A stretch of DNA of 64,000 nucleotides from positions 28,431,630 through 28,495,629 of the forward strand of contig CM043874.1 of the NCBI GenBank assembly GCA_023846275.1, read 5' to 3'. The number at the start of each line of letters is the position of its first letter. Position 1 is the first letter of the stretch. Shown one piece after another: positions 13,699-25,420 of this stretch. A program made the position numbers and the translations under genes. This stretch comes from Vanilla planifolia. Taxonomy: Eukaryota; Streptophyta; Magnoliopsida; Asparagales; Orchidaceae. The notes beneath the pieces were generated by a model that worked only from the letters and a program-made list of their open reading frames with translations, was not told where the DNA came from and ran no database searches.

Positions 13699-14217
13699 TA
13701 TTATAATCCACATGCTAGCTAGCCTATATCAAACTTTTGCAAACTTTAAGCTAGCTGAAAGTATGTCTTCATCCTTATAACTTATTTGAATGTGTTTCTA
13801 TAAGTTAGTTTTGAGTGCTAATATGATAAGGAGTGAATCAAAGTGTTCTTAAAATAGGGCAATTCTATTCTAAGTGGTTTAAATTGTGCCAAGGTTGGGA
13901 TTTATGCTTAATTCAGATATGATCTCTCTTTTAAGCAATGTCTAACCATCAACCGATAATTTTAAGAGTTGGAAGGTTTAGATAAGCAATTAGGATGAAC
14001 CTTATACTTTCTTATTTCTTTAAAACCATGAAATAAGGCTTAATTTTTATTGATTTCTTTTAGGCACCTAAAAAGTAGAATGTAAGCGATTGCCATGTTA
14101 AATTTCAATTCAAGTCTTCCTCTGACACCATGGTTATAAGAAGTGGGTTAATCAAATCATATCCTTACCTAAGGTCTCCATTAGGCACTCTAGTTTTTAG
14201 AAATTGGTTGCTCGAGC

Positions 14218-14226
14218 CATAAATAG
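14218..14226 (+). promoter_or_regulatory. TATA-like box in gypsy 3' LTR
   Basis: CATAAATAG lies about 520 bp into the LTR and is followed by a purine-rich leader (GAGAGGAGAAGAAGGGGG, about 14308-14325). The layout resembles the start of transcription in gypsy LTRs. This is inference from position and sequence only. Confidence 0.35.
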
Positions 14227-14468
14227 AGATAAGGGATGATTTTTCATAAAAAGGAATAGATATCTAAGCCATGAGAATGCTAGAGAAAGAGGATAGTTGA
14301 GAGCATGGAGAGGAGAAGAAGGGGGTGCAACCCTTAGTGAAGTGCATTATAGGGATCTAGGTGGGATGAACTTCAAGGTTATTCATTTAAAATAGGTACT
14401 TAAGTAGGATTAAAATTTAGTATTTTGATATTATCTGCTTGTTAGGTTTTATTAAGATAATTGTTGTA

Positions 14469-14960
14469 ATCATGTTGCACATGAATGTGTATTTTACCAT
14501 GTTTAAATCCATACCTTGATAAGATAATTGCTAACATGTTATTGCATAAATAATTCATAGATCTATTAAGTGATGATATATACTTATGTTTTGTGAGGAC
14601 TAAGTCCATGCTATGATAACGTAATTGTTATCATGTTAATGTGTAATTATTCTTAGATTTATCAAGCGTTGACATGAAGTTGTGTTTTGTATTGACAAAA
14701 TCCATGTCATGATAACATAATTGCTATTATGTTAATACATAAATAATTCTTAGATCTATCAAGTGATGATATGAACATGTGTTTTGGCATGATTAAATTC
14801 GTTGCTTGATAAGATAGTTGCCATCATGTTAATACATAAATAATTCTTAAATCTATCAAGTGATGATATTAACTTGTATTTTTATCATGATTAAATATGT
14901 TGCATGATAAGATAGCTGTTATCATGTTAATACATAAATAGTTTCTACATTTATTCCTCG
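14469..14960 (+). repeat. About 97-bp minisatellite, about five units
   Basis: The anchor ATCATGTTAAT recurs at about 14533, 14630, 14726, 14823 and 14921, spacing 97, 96, 97 and 98 bp. A shorter partial unit precedes it at 14469. Each unit carries ATAAATAATTCTTAGATCTAT and TCAAGTGATGATAT with substitutions. The array lies inside the gypsy 3' LTR, downstream of the TATA-like box. I see no matching array in the other gypsy LTRs of the window. Confidence 0.85.
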
Positions 14961-16430
14961 ATGATGTAATCTTTTAATTTTTTCCATTATAGTTGAAGTT
15001 TAGCTGTTGAAGCTTGTGGGAAAGAGAGGCTTATAGTCTCAGGTAAGCCTTAAGGCTTGGTTACAATGTTTAACTAAAATCTTTGGATGGATTCAACAGA
15101 TCAAGTATAACCTTAGATAGCTTCTAAAGCATGTGTGCTTTTAGGTTTCTGTGTTAGAGGTTTGAGGAACAAAGTTTTAGTCTTAGAAGAAAGTTAAGAT
15201 TAGGTAAGGTTTTGGGTAGACTTAGCAAGGTGATGAAGGGTCTTGAATATGAAGGATTTTATGTAGCAATAGTTTGGGTTTACTAAGAAAATATATCTAT
15301 GAAGAAGTAGAGATTATTAGGTATCTATAAATAATGGTAAAATGGTAGCATGAGGCTCTTGAGTGACCTTAGAATTGAAATTGAATGTTGGATAAGACCA
15401 TAAGTAGCCTTAAAAGGAGGCATCTTTAGTTAAGAGGCACTTAGGTAAACTATAAATAGAGTATAGCAAGAATCTAAGGCTGTGGCTTATAAAGGTGCTT
15501 AAGATTTGGTTATGACAAGTGTAAAACTCTATAACATGATGTAAGGTTGTAATGAAGAACTTGGAGCACTTTGTGAGTTCTTAAACCGTGTGGATACCAT
15601 AGAGGAGGCCTTAGATTGGAGGGTCCCATAAGTTAGGGCATTGATGGAGGTCAGGATTAAGAGAGAGGGTTCAACTATGGCCTTAAGAGTGGTGTTTAGG
15701 GTTTGCTAAGGGTTTAAGTTGTCTTCATAAGGGTTGGCTAAGCCCTATGAATAACAGAAGGTTAAGGGTAAGATCATAACTAAGCACTTTTATGGCTCTT
15801 AGGACATAGGTTGGGTACCTCAAATGACAACCTAAGGTTGAGAGTGGCTCAAGATAGACCTTTAGAATGGGTGTTATGGTTTACTTTAGCCTTATGAGCA
15901 TGGATAGTCATTAGTGGAACTCATGTGTACCTAAGTTTCGAGAGAAATAGCTTAGATGGAAGCCTAAGTAGGAGAACGTGGGGCTTGGAATGTAGTAAGA
16001 GAAAGAATTAGTTTATATTTGGAGCCTAAGGTTTAAAACTAGGGTTTGGTCTTTGAGTGAAAGCTTAGGAAAATTCCAAGTAAAAAAATAAATCTTATAA
16101 GGAGCATAAATATAAGCTAGGGTTAAAGGCTAGTCAAATGTAAGGAATTTAGTAGTTTTGATAACTTAAGTAAGGTAATTAGAGTTTTAAAGAGAAGCTA
16201 AGGTAACCCAAATAAATTCATTAGGGTTTTTGAGGAAACCCTAGGATAAACCCAAATAAGTGAATTAGAGTTTTAGAAAGAAGCAATGACAATCCCAAAT
16301 AAGCTAATTAGAGAATTTTAAGAAAACTTAGGATAACCCCTTATAGGAAAATAGATAAGGCTAACCTTAGGTTACATCCCAAACAAGTTTATCTAGAACC
16401 AAGCTCAACTTAGAGATACACAACATAGAA

Positions 16431-17090
16431 CATATTGGATTCAAACTATGGCATATGATGCTTTTGGATAATGGAAAAAGCAACTTTTGATTTGTAAAAA
16501 TTTTTACACAACTAAATTATATATATACAATAAGAATTATGTTTGAATACAAAATTGCATACTCATAATCTTATAAATTATTCCATAGTTCTAATTCTTT
16601 CAAATTCCTTAAATAGCATTATAAAAATCAAAGTGACCTATCTAACTCATGGAATAGATCATCGATTACTTACATCAAACGACTTGTCACAAAGATAGTG
16701 ATTTTATAAACTTTGCATCATATATCCTATTGGACAATTCATTGAATAAATAAGAACTACCTTTCTAAGATTGATTTCATAAATCTTGTTAATCTTTTTA
16801 TTAAACTAATTGGAAAATTCTACTAAAACTCAGTTTCTTGAACCTTTGTTCCTAAATCTTGTCAAATAATCCAATTTAGGATATGGGATGGTCTACTCGA
16901 AGGGAGGAACAAAATTATGTTCTATGGATTCTTGTTATTGGTCTTTGTCAAAGCATTTGATGGAGGGTCTGGTAGTTTGATGGCCCTTTGGTGAGTTTGA
17001 CAAGCCTGATTAGGTGGTACTTGTGACTAAATAAAATTTCAATAAAACATCAATTTGATGGACCATTAGATCAAATGAGTACCAGAAGAA
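16431..17090. other. AT-rich stretch, no gene seen
   Basis: No open frame or recognisable domain. The part 16880-17060 is slightly richer in G and C, and the words TTTGATGG and GATGGACC recur in it, but it does not translate into anything I know. It lies between the fading end of the gypsy LTR and the first recognisable block of LINE fragment 4. Confidence 0.4.
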
Positions 17091-17329
17091 AGAGTTGTAT
17101 TCTACAAATTCTTCTTTTCTAAATCTTACTAAAAACAAAAAAGTAGAATTAATTAAGGAGAAAGAAATAAAAAATTCTCCTATACAGTAGTGAAGAATTG
17201 ATTAAACAAACAAAAAATTTCATGCATTATAGACTCATAGTGTAGATGGGCTAACTAATATAACAAAATTACAACAACTATTAATCAATTTTATAATCTT
17301 TTAACATCTCCAATAAATGAAGATGAAAG

Positions 17330-18130
17330 TATGCTTAACCCTACCTATTAGCAGATGAGGACAACAAAAGATTGATGCAAGATATCACTAAAGAAGAACT
17401 AAAAGAGATAAATTTTAACATGAATTTAAATAGTGATCCCAGCTTAGATGCTTCCAATGATAAAGTCTTCACTCATTCTTGGGCATTCTTTGATAGAATA
17501 TCATGAGACTTTCTTTGTAGGATACTCTCCAAGTTCAATTTTGATTAGATGATAGTTAATGTTTTTATTAATTATCTATGCAATGCATGTATATTAGTAA
17601 TCATTAACAAATTTCCATGTGGATTCTTTCAACCTTCAAGGGGACTTAGCAAGGTAATTCTCTACTCCCATCCTTTTCGTCTAATTTATGGAGTTTTGTA
17701 GTAAAAGTCTTAACAATTATTTTGCTCAAAAGAGAATGGTACTATATGGACAACATAGATCTTGTCCATCTATCACTCACCAAACTTATGTATACATACA
17801 ATATAATTATCTTTAATAAGGAAGATTTGAAAACTATTGGTAATCTTAATAGGTTCCTATAGCTTTTTCAATGGTTTTATGAGCCTTGTCATTAACCAAA
17901 ATAAAAGCAAGGTCATTAGTAATAAGAAAATGAGTATAAGATAGGTAAATCAATTTTTCTAGAGGTTAGGATTTAATTATAAAAAAGTCAAATGACATAT
18001 TTGGGCTACCACCTATACTAGGGATTGAAGAAAGCTGCTTACACCATTTTTTGATTAATCAAATTCAAAATAGATTGATAGGTTGAAAAAATTAGATGTT
18101 ATCCATGGAGGGTGGATAAATTGTGATAAT
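17330..18130 (+). pseudogene. LINE fragment 4 reverse transcriptase (dead, internally shortened)
   Basis: RT remnant. ITKEELKEINFNMNLNSDPS (about 17385-17445) matches the family block I-xEE-x(4)-F-MN-DKSPGPDG. It is followed almost at once by SWAFFDRIS (near 17482-17508), which belongs to the motif containing the first catalytic Asp, so the RT fingers between them (about 100 residues) are gone. FPCGFFQPSRGL (about 17612-17647) matches GSPxGFF-xSRGLRQG. The catalytic box YADD reads YTYN at 17791-17802, so neither Asp remains. NKEDLKTI follows as expected. This copy could not have been active in this form. Confidence 0.8.
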
Positions 18131-18399
18131 GCATTAACACATGACAAAGTAAGGTAATATGAATTTAGTAATAGAAGAGGTCATTCTCATATTGTCGATT
18201 ATAACATGTTGGAGCATTTACAAAGCTAGCAATGTTAGCATTTATTACAAATTAAATTAGGTAATAACAAATATTATCCATAATATTAAAGTGAATTGGT
18301 AGTTCTTTTTAGGTTTTTTCCTCTCTTTTGAACTTGTCAAGAAGATATCACACTAATATTGTTGGGAATTATACCTTAATTTATAACAATTCAAGAAAG

Positions 18400-18680
18400 A
18401 GTAATGAAAGTGGTCAGGTGGTGCCCTCCATCTATGAACCAAATAAAGTTGAACTTTGTTGGTAAGAAATAAAGTACCAACTGTAGTGCTATCAAGAACC
18501 ATTTAGGGGAATTGAGGTGGATTTTTCTATAGTTGAAATAAATTTGATAATACTTCAAGTTAATGGAATGACCATACTTAATGATCTATTGTTATATAGA
18601 TAATTATAGATTAGTAATTTATATATTAAAGTAGATTTTAGTATGCTTTATAATCTCTTATTGAATAGAGCAAATGCCTT
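18400..18680 (+). pseudogene. LINE fragment 4 RNase H domain (dead)
   Basis: RWCPPSMNQIKLNFVGKK (about 18418-18470) matches the family's W-PPP-x-KLNFDG opening of the L1 RNase H domain; the Asp of the DG pair is Val here. NHLGELRW-like text follows (about 18500-18525), matching the NH-GE block. Later parts are too decayed to follow. The zf-RVT domain that should precede it is not visible. Confidence 0.65.
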
Positions 18681-19600
18681 ATGAAAGATGGAAAATTGCA
18701 TGTTGCAAATCAACAAGGAAACTAGTTTGTTGAATGTATAATAGAGCCAATAAATAATGAAACCAATAAGATGGAGATTTCTCTAGCTAAGTTAGCTATA
18801 AAAATGAACTCAACTCACATATAAGACAAATAATCAATTCTAGAACAAAGCAATGCCCTTATCAACTTGGAGAAATTATAAGTTTTATACATTCTAACAT
18901 TGTATATGGTACGATGTTTAAAAGGCCAAACACTTTTCTTTCTTACATGTGGTCAAAATTAAGCAATTTGACTTTTGACATTTTTTATACAATTCGATTG
19001 TTGTTTTCATAAGGTACAAAAAATCAACTACAATTGACTTACAATAGTTTACAAGGTTTTGTTTAGTCGACCACTCATTAAACAAATATGATAGCCTACA
19101 TCAAATAAATACTTTTGCTATCAAGAGTTATTGTTCTTTCATTATGATAATAGTAATGGTATGATTATACTAGGAAGAATAGTTTGACAAATATGATAGA
19201 TACAGTAGTGGATAGTGAATATTGCTTATCTCAATATGTGATCACCTCAATATGACTTCAAAAGTAGTGGTTCAAAACAGTATGGCACAAAGTAAACTTA
19301 TCAACTCATAATAATATTACAATGCAGTGATCCTTACATGAACAAGAATAGACAATTATCACATTGTTAGTCTGTGAATGTTCAAACTAGTGTAAAAGAT
19401 GATATAGAATAGCATGCAATAGACAAATATGTTCTTGCTCATACATTTATGCTTAGTCATAATGGATATTGTTCATCATGTGATAGATTTGTACAACAAT
19501 GATTTACTTACAAAGGTAAACAAACTTATATGAATTCAAATAAAAGTGTGTGAAAAGTATTTCAACTCTCATAAAAAATAGTCTCAACTAATATTTATTT

Positions 19601-21290
19601 AGGACTAATATGATTAACATCTTCAACAATGGCATGAATGCAACATTTTAATGATATGTATAGGTGCATTAGACACATATGACAACTGGCTGTAGCATAT
19701 CAAAACATTTTTTGTCTTTACATAGCAATTTGTCCTATATGATTCTCATTGGGTTTGCTGGATGACTTCAATAATTTTGAATTAATATGTACTATGAAAT
19801 AGTTTAGAAGGAAATAGAATAAACTATGGGGTAATCTTTAATCAAGTTATGGAATTAATAAAAAGGTAGCTAGTTTTTACAAAATACAAACAAGATAACA
19901 TGGATGATTTAATCAACATCAAGCATTAGAAAATGACCAAATGATTCTTATTAACAACTAAATTAGCATTATTTTGGAATATAGAAAGGTTTAACTGTTA
20001 TTTTACTCTTGTATAAGAAGTCTAATGTTAACCCGATACCGTTGTGTGGTGATTTCATGATTATAAACCATATTCTTGTGTTTACTAATTTTTGTTATGG
20101 GAATGATGCACTGGGTTGAGTAGCATTTATTAATGGACAAAGATATTGATGGTTTAATTTTCAAATGATGAAGCTAAGTGGATAGTGCTTTTTATGGTTG
20201 ACATCCTTTTATTGTGAGCTCATCTCTACTTTATGTGGGTAGATTGCCAAAACCTACACTAAGTGTCATGTGGCATTTAGGTTCATGTATAACATATTAT
20301 TTCACTTGATTACTTTTCTTCTTATATCATGAGGTTGCATACTTTAATAAGTAAACTTAAACATTAATTGAAATACATTAGACGTAATAAGGTTCATGTC
20401 TTACAAAAGTCTAGATTAAAATGAAAACAGAATAAGATTTCAATATAGAAAATATACTAATCATATAGTATAATAAAATTATCATACAATATGACTAGTT
20501 AACTATTCAAAGCATAAATTAGAGACAGTGATTAATGCTTAAAAATGAGTAATAAGATGTTTTACAGCAACAATATTTATTATTGTATAATATGATGTGT
20601 CTGTTAGGCTATTGATAGTGAGAGAGAAGTAAACACATAAATGTTTGTACCATACAATGCTAGCTATTATACTTGTACAATATAGTAACTTATACTACCC
20701 AAGTAAAACGAAATCAAGAAAAATTCATGCAATACAATATATGATTAACATACAACATGATGATTTAAGGCTTATAATAAACTACGGGAAAAGGGGATGG
20801 AAATGGTTTCTGTAGTATGATGATTCTCATCATACATGTATGATGGTGCTCATCATACATGTGTGATGGTGCTCATCATACATGTGTGATGGTGCTCATC
20901 ATACATGTATGATGGTGCTCATCATACAAGTACTATGGTGCTCATTATACACATATGAATATATTTATAATAGTGAAACTAAGTTATCAAACATAAGTGA
21001 GATGAGAATCAAAGTGCTTCATAAAGTCTAATGGTACATCATAATGTATTATTCTTAATCAAATAGGGTTTTATGAAATCAAACTTAGAGAACTAATGAA
21101 ATTTTAATGTCCATAAAATATGATATTTTGGATCACATAAGTGTTATTTAGTTTAACAAAAAGATCATAAGTTGAGTGATCAAATAAAAAATATCATATA
21201 GTATAATCTATTCCTTTTGTATAGCATGATCCTTCATAATGATGTGCAAAGAGTGGGTTGAATAGCATAATGCGTTGGATAGTCAATGTA
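19601..21290. other. AT-rich stretch with TATGATA words; no gene
   Basis: No coding evidence. From 20340 to 21260 the text is rich in TATGATA-, ATCATA- and ACAATATGAT-type words like the outer ends of the gypsy LTRs, so part of it may be an LTR relic into which LINE copy 2 was inserted. The same texture reappears just after that LINE (26940-27010). A tandem palindrome array lies at 20828-20958. Confidence 0.4.
20828..20958. repeat. 23-bp tandem array of palindromic units
   Basis: Five units of 23 bp plus a partial sixth, starting at 20828, 20851, 20874, 20897 and 20920. The unit is an 18-bp palindrome (CATCATACATGTATGATG in units 1 and 4) followed by GTGCT. Units 2 and 3 differ by one base in the palindrome (GTGTG for GTATG), and unit 5 is more changed. 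Each unit could form a hairpin, and the array is too short and lacks spacers to be a CRISPR. Function unknown. Confidence 0.9.
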
Positions 21291-21559
21291 TGATGTATTG
21301 GTAGGTAACTAGAAGGTGACAAGAAGGCAACAAATGATAAAAAAAAAGTGATGGGAAAGTGACAAGCAGATAATAAGAAGGCATTTGAATTCCTTTAGGA
21401 TCAAAGAATAAGTAGATGTTCCAATTCACCCATCACAATGGCTAGCCTAGCTATAATGGTATGCACTTATCCTTGGATCTATTAAATTAAATTAGGCATT
21501 TTGGTTTATTGGCACCCATGGTGGGTTTAGGAGGCCTCTCATTCTCCAATATATCTTTT

Positions 21560-22260
21560 ACTATTAAGGGTGGGCCAATTGATCTATCTCCCTTTCAGGT
21601 AAAGCCTATAAAGACCTTAAAGGCAAACCTAAAATAATTTTCAAAGAAGATGAAATAAAAAAATGGCTATTGTTTTAAATTTCACTTTAATGGAGAAATT
21701 ATCTCATGGGTGCTCTTGTATGGAAACTATTCATGAAGCATTCAACAAAGTTGGATTTTAAAGTGCGGTCAAAGTTGGTTCTTTAGATATTAGGCATGTT
21801 TTGGTTAGGTTTGAAAAGGAAGATGATTTTTGAGGATGTTGGCTTCACCAAACATGAAATGTTATAGATTTTTAAAGAAGATATTCAAGTGGCATCCTCA
21901 TTTCCAAATAAACATTGAGCCTTCTCTACTATGGTTTGGTTATCCTTTGAACACTTACAAATTCACTTCTTTAATAAAGCATCCTTGTATTCTTTAGCAT
22001 CAATAATTAGTAAACCTTTAATGGTAGATGCTGCAACATTAAACTTAATTGGACAAAGAATTGTTAGAGTATATGTCAAAGTCGCTTAAGCTATGGAATT
22101 TCTTAACTGAATTAGGATTACAAAAGAGTGGAATAATGCAAATGGGCTTTGCCAATGTATGTAATAAGATAATTTGCCCATCTATTGTATGATTTGTTGT
22201 AAGAAAGGCCATAACTCACTTGAAGGAAACTATAATAAGAAGATAGTTATCACACAAGTG
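21560..22260 (+). pseudogene. LINE copy 2 ORF1: DUF4283 and zinc knuckle (dead)
   Basis: ORF1 of plant L1 elements binds RNA and is thought to package the transcript. The N-terminal half (about 21660-21840) includes HEAFNKVGFKVRSKLV-like text. The second half (about 21925-22090) reads VWLSFEHLQIHFFNKASLYS and then ISKPLMVDAATLNL with RIVRVYVKV, a clear DUF4283 pattern (W-x-LP-x-L-W, L-IG-PL-VD-T, AR-CVE-D). A CCHC knuckle follows near 22182-22235 (CMICCKKGHNS), in which the fourth ligand is not Cys. Stops and at least two frame changes interrupt it. Confidence 0.75.
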
Positions 22261-22859
22261 TCAATAGATACACCCAAAGCTCCAATTAATATGTATGAGT
22301 AGCACTACTAATTTTGTAATGTTGAAGGAGTCAAACATAACAAATTAAAGTTTGGCATAGCTTCAGGCTGATAGAGCCATAGTTTGCATACTCAATAAGG
22401 GCCACCCACATTGCTTTACCTTAACATAGGCTCACAAAATTTGAAAAATTGATCTTGTAGAAATAGATGATTCCTCAAATAGGCTTTGAATCAAGGACAT
22501 GCAAGTCACAATGAACTTGAAAGTGATCAACAAGTAGTCTTGAATAATATTTCAATTGATTATGTTACCCTTAAAAAAGTTCAAAGAATGGACAATCGTA
22601 GAAACCCCATGTCTAATTTAGAAGACTCTAAATAAGGGACTCAATAGAATTTTGATCTACAAGATTTTAAAGAGTTTAGTCAAGACTTATTGATAAAAGC
22701 AAAAAATTTCTGAATAAAATAACTAAAATAAGATGATTTCATTCTTGTTCAAAATAAGTGATAAAAAAATTGGATGAGCTTAAAATGGAAAATTAGAAGT
22801 GCAAAATCCACACAAAATGTAGATGAAATAATCAATAATGTATAGCACATTGTTTTGAA

Positions 22860-23480
22860 CATTAGAGGGGTCACAAATAAGAGTTTGATATCTTAACTCA
22901 GACATTTAATTATTGCTAATAGTATTACCTTAATTGCTATTCTAGAACCATTGTCCCACATTAGTAGGTTGCCTTTCCTTGTTTAGAGATTGGGTATTGA
23001 ACCTTATGTAGGTAACTCATCTAATAAGATTTAGTTCTTATTGAAAGGAAATATGCAATATCAAACATTATGTGAAAATAAGTAGTCAATTTCATTTACG
23101 AATTGGGAAAATAAGGGCTTAGAAGTTGGTTTGCTATACATTTGTCAATGCTAAATATGAAAGGGTTGAAAGAAAGAAATTTTAGCACAAATTGTCCCAA
23201 ATTTTGTCTAGGTTTAATGGGCCATGGCTTACTGGAGGAGACTTGAATGTAATAGCATATACAAAGGAACATAAAGATTCTTCTAATCCTTTTTTAGAAG
23301 CAATTAATGAATTTAAAGACAACAAAAACTAATGAAACCTAAGAGATCTACCTTATATAGGATTAACATCTACATGGGCTAGAGAAATGAAAGGAAAATG
23401 GGTCTAGATAAGGTTGGATAGGATTTTAGTGAATAAAGAGTGGATTGATTACATCCCTTTAATAATAATATTACACTTAT
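22860..23480 (+). pseudogene. LINE copy 2 endonuclease domain (dead)
   Basis: Opens with LNIRGVTNKSLIS near 22857-22895, matching the NIRG start of L1 endonucleases. PWLTGGDLNVIAYTKEHK (about 23222-23275) carries the catalytic GD-N block intact. Later blocks read RDLPYIGLTSTWA (about 23342-23380) and LDRILVNKEWIDY (about 23413-23452), matching DL--G--FTW and LDR-L-N--W. Of the copies in this window it keeps the endonuclease motifs best, but stops and frame changes still break it. Confidence 0.8.
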
Positions 23481-23869
23481 ATAAAACTAGTTCTAACCAT
23501 TTGTCTTTGCTATTTTAAATTACTAAGACACCAACGTATTGCAAAAAATAGTTCAAATTCCAAAATATGTATCACATCACCCAATATTCTACTTTACGAT
23601 AAAAAGCAATTGGCAATCAAACCTATCCCATTGGATTGGTGGTAGTTGCATTCATACTTAGAAGACTAAAAGACTAAGCTAGATAATGAAATAAATCCAC
23701 CTTTAGAAACTTCTTTCAATCAATCAAAAGGGCTATAAAAATAATTAAAATTAGAAAAGCACAATTTCAAAAAAGTCAAATAGAGGAGGATAGACTTGAA
23801 CTCATTAAGGCTAATAATCAATTAATAGAAGAGCTTAATCAAGAGGAAATTTATTAGTTATAAAAGGAT

Positions 23870-25420
23870 GGTATTAGATGGATTAAAGGAGGAGACAAGA
23901 ATACAAAATTCTTTCATGCTATTATTAAAAATAAACATATGAGGCTTAACATTATCTACATAAACAACTACAATAGAAACCTGGTCCATCAAGAGGATGA
24001 AATCTATGCTATGGTTATGCAAAATTTCCAAGGACTTCTCTCCTCAAATTATGTAATGATAGATGAGGAACTACTTGACTATATTCAATGTCTAATTTCT
24101 GTGAAAGAAAACATATGATTGTTGAAAGATGTCACAATGGAGGTAGTTAAAAATGCCATGTTTCAAATGATTAAAGATAATGCACAAGGACCTGAAGAGT
24201 TCAATGTCCATTTCTTCATTCATTATTGAGAAATCATGTCATGTGATGCATTACATGCAACCAAGGATTTCATAACAAGGAATTTTATCTCTAAAGGAAT
24301 TATAAGTTCAAATCTATCATTGATCTTAAAAAATGACACTCTTGAATCACCTAAAGATTTTATACCAATATGCTTGTGTAAGTTCAATAAAAAGCTCAAT
24401 TGTAAGATATTAGTATGTCAAATTCATGAATTTCTACCAAAAATAATTTCTCGTAAACAAGCTAGCTTTGTAAAAGTTAGAGATATCATGGATCACATCC
24501 TAAGTACATATGAGTTGGTAGAATCCCTCAACAGGAAAGTCAAAGATAAGAATTATGTACTCAAATTGGGTTTAAAAAAATACATTTGATTGTTGATCAT
24601 GGAAATTTTTATGCAAAACTATAAACAAATTCAACTTTTTTAAGAAATTCATTAAGCCTATTAGGAACATCTTTAATAGCTCTTGGTTATCTAACATGGT
24701 AAATGGCATTCCAAAAGGATTCTTCCAACCCTTTAGGGGTCTCAAATAAGAAAATCTCATTACCCATCTATTATTCATCCTATTTATGTAGGTTTTCATA
24801 AGGCTCTAAAAACTTTATTCTTAATGGAAAAGCCCTTCATAATGCACAATCTAAAGGATGCACAATGATTACCCACTTTGTTTAAGCGAATGACATCATT
24901 ATATTTAGGAGAATAGACTTGAGATCAATTTCTAGCATTTGTAAACTTATGAAGAACTTCCACGATTCTTCAATCCTTCAAATAAATCTAATCAAGAATA
25001 AATTTTTTATTTGTAGGAAAATGAAGCTAAGTACAATTAAAAAGGCAAACAAGAAACGTGGCTTCTAGCATGGCTCCTTCCTAATATCATACTACTGCCT
25101 CTTATACACTAGTTGGAAAAACATATATTTTAGTAGATTTTTGGCAAATTATTTATGAAAATGGCCAAATGGAAAGGGATATTACCTTTCATGGGTGTAA
25201 AACTAATACTAGTAAGACATATCCTGTCCTTAATTCCAACCTTTTCACTTATGATAGTTAACTTATCATTGCAAATTCTTGATAGAATAAAAAAATAGTG
25301 AGTAGATTCTTATGGGGTGATTTTAACAATGCCCACAAACATCGTTAAGGTTTGTGAGAAAAAATCTACTCTCCAATGAAGAAAAATGGCTTAGGCCTTA
25401 AAAAACTTAAGGGCATTATG
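23870..25420 (+). pseudogene. LINE copy 2 reverse transcriptase (dead; 117-codon open block)
   Basis: Starts with GDKNTKFFHAI (about 23893-23926). The longest open block of the LINEs here, 24236-24589, holds the RT fingers: SLILKNDTLESPKDFIPICL matches LIPKxDxPxxxxDFRPISL, LPKIISRKQASFVKVRDIMD matches LPKIISPNQSAFVPGRxIxD, and KLGL sits where KLDM is usual. The first catalytic Asp remains in TFD near 24585. The box that should read YADD is at 24886-24894 and reads AND before IIIF, so its first Asp is Asn. NGIPKGFFQP (about 24700-24730) is the GFF block. Confidence 0.85.

Larger units (their letters stand above)
6730..16430 (+). mobile_element. Old Ty3/gypsy element, plus strand, with nested solo LTR
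   Basis: Fossil LTR retrotransposon of the chromoviral Ty3/gypsy type. Parts seen in order are reverse transcriptase, RNase H, integrase with a C-terminal tail, a polypurine tract (13686-13698) and a 3' LTR (from 13699). The internal region is opened by a solo LTR of related sequence in the other orientation (7805-11546). I cannot place its 5' LTR or primer-binding site. It is broken in many places (dozens of changes) and looks old. An RT/RNase H part is recognisable twice, so local duplication may have occurred. Confidence 0.85.
13699..16430 (+). repeat. 3' LTR of plus-strand gypsy element (partial)
   Basis: Begins right after the polypurine tract with TATTATAATCC, a decayed form of the TGTTACACC opening used by this family, followed by GCTAGCTAGCC, comparable to TTAGCTAACC near the matching end of LTR B. 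It has a TATA-like box near 14218, a 97-bp minisatellite near 14469-14960, and a long stretch of AACCCTAGG-type text (15600-16350) that resembles the complement of 9190-9400 in the solo LTR. The right end is not seen; the resemblance fades near 16430, so it is probably incomplete. Confidence 0.65.
17090..19600 (+). mobile_element. L1-type LINE fragment 4
   Basis: A truncated LINE without ORF1 or endonuclease. It starts in the region between endonuclease and RT (block VVKN-LNKQKISCIIDS near 17180-17235) and goes on through RT to RNase H (18400-18680). Its 3' untranslated part resembles that of copy 3: GTAATGGTATGATTATACTA at 19152 compares with GATGGTGTAATTATATTA at 53683. No poly(A) tail is obvious. 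The right end is set where this likeness stops and is approximate. Confidence 0.75.

Noticed and set aside
16880-17060. Organelle-derived or host exon fragment
   Set aside because: The slightly higher GC first suggested this, but no frame is open and no product is recognisable.
20828-20958. CRISPR-like array
   Set aside because: Units follow one another without unique spacers, and the rest of the window is plant DNA.
24236-24589. 117-codon open frame as a host gene
   Set aside because: It matches the RT fingers of plant L1 elements and lies in order between other LINE blocks; part of LINE copy 2.
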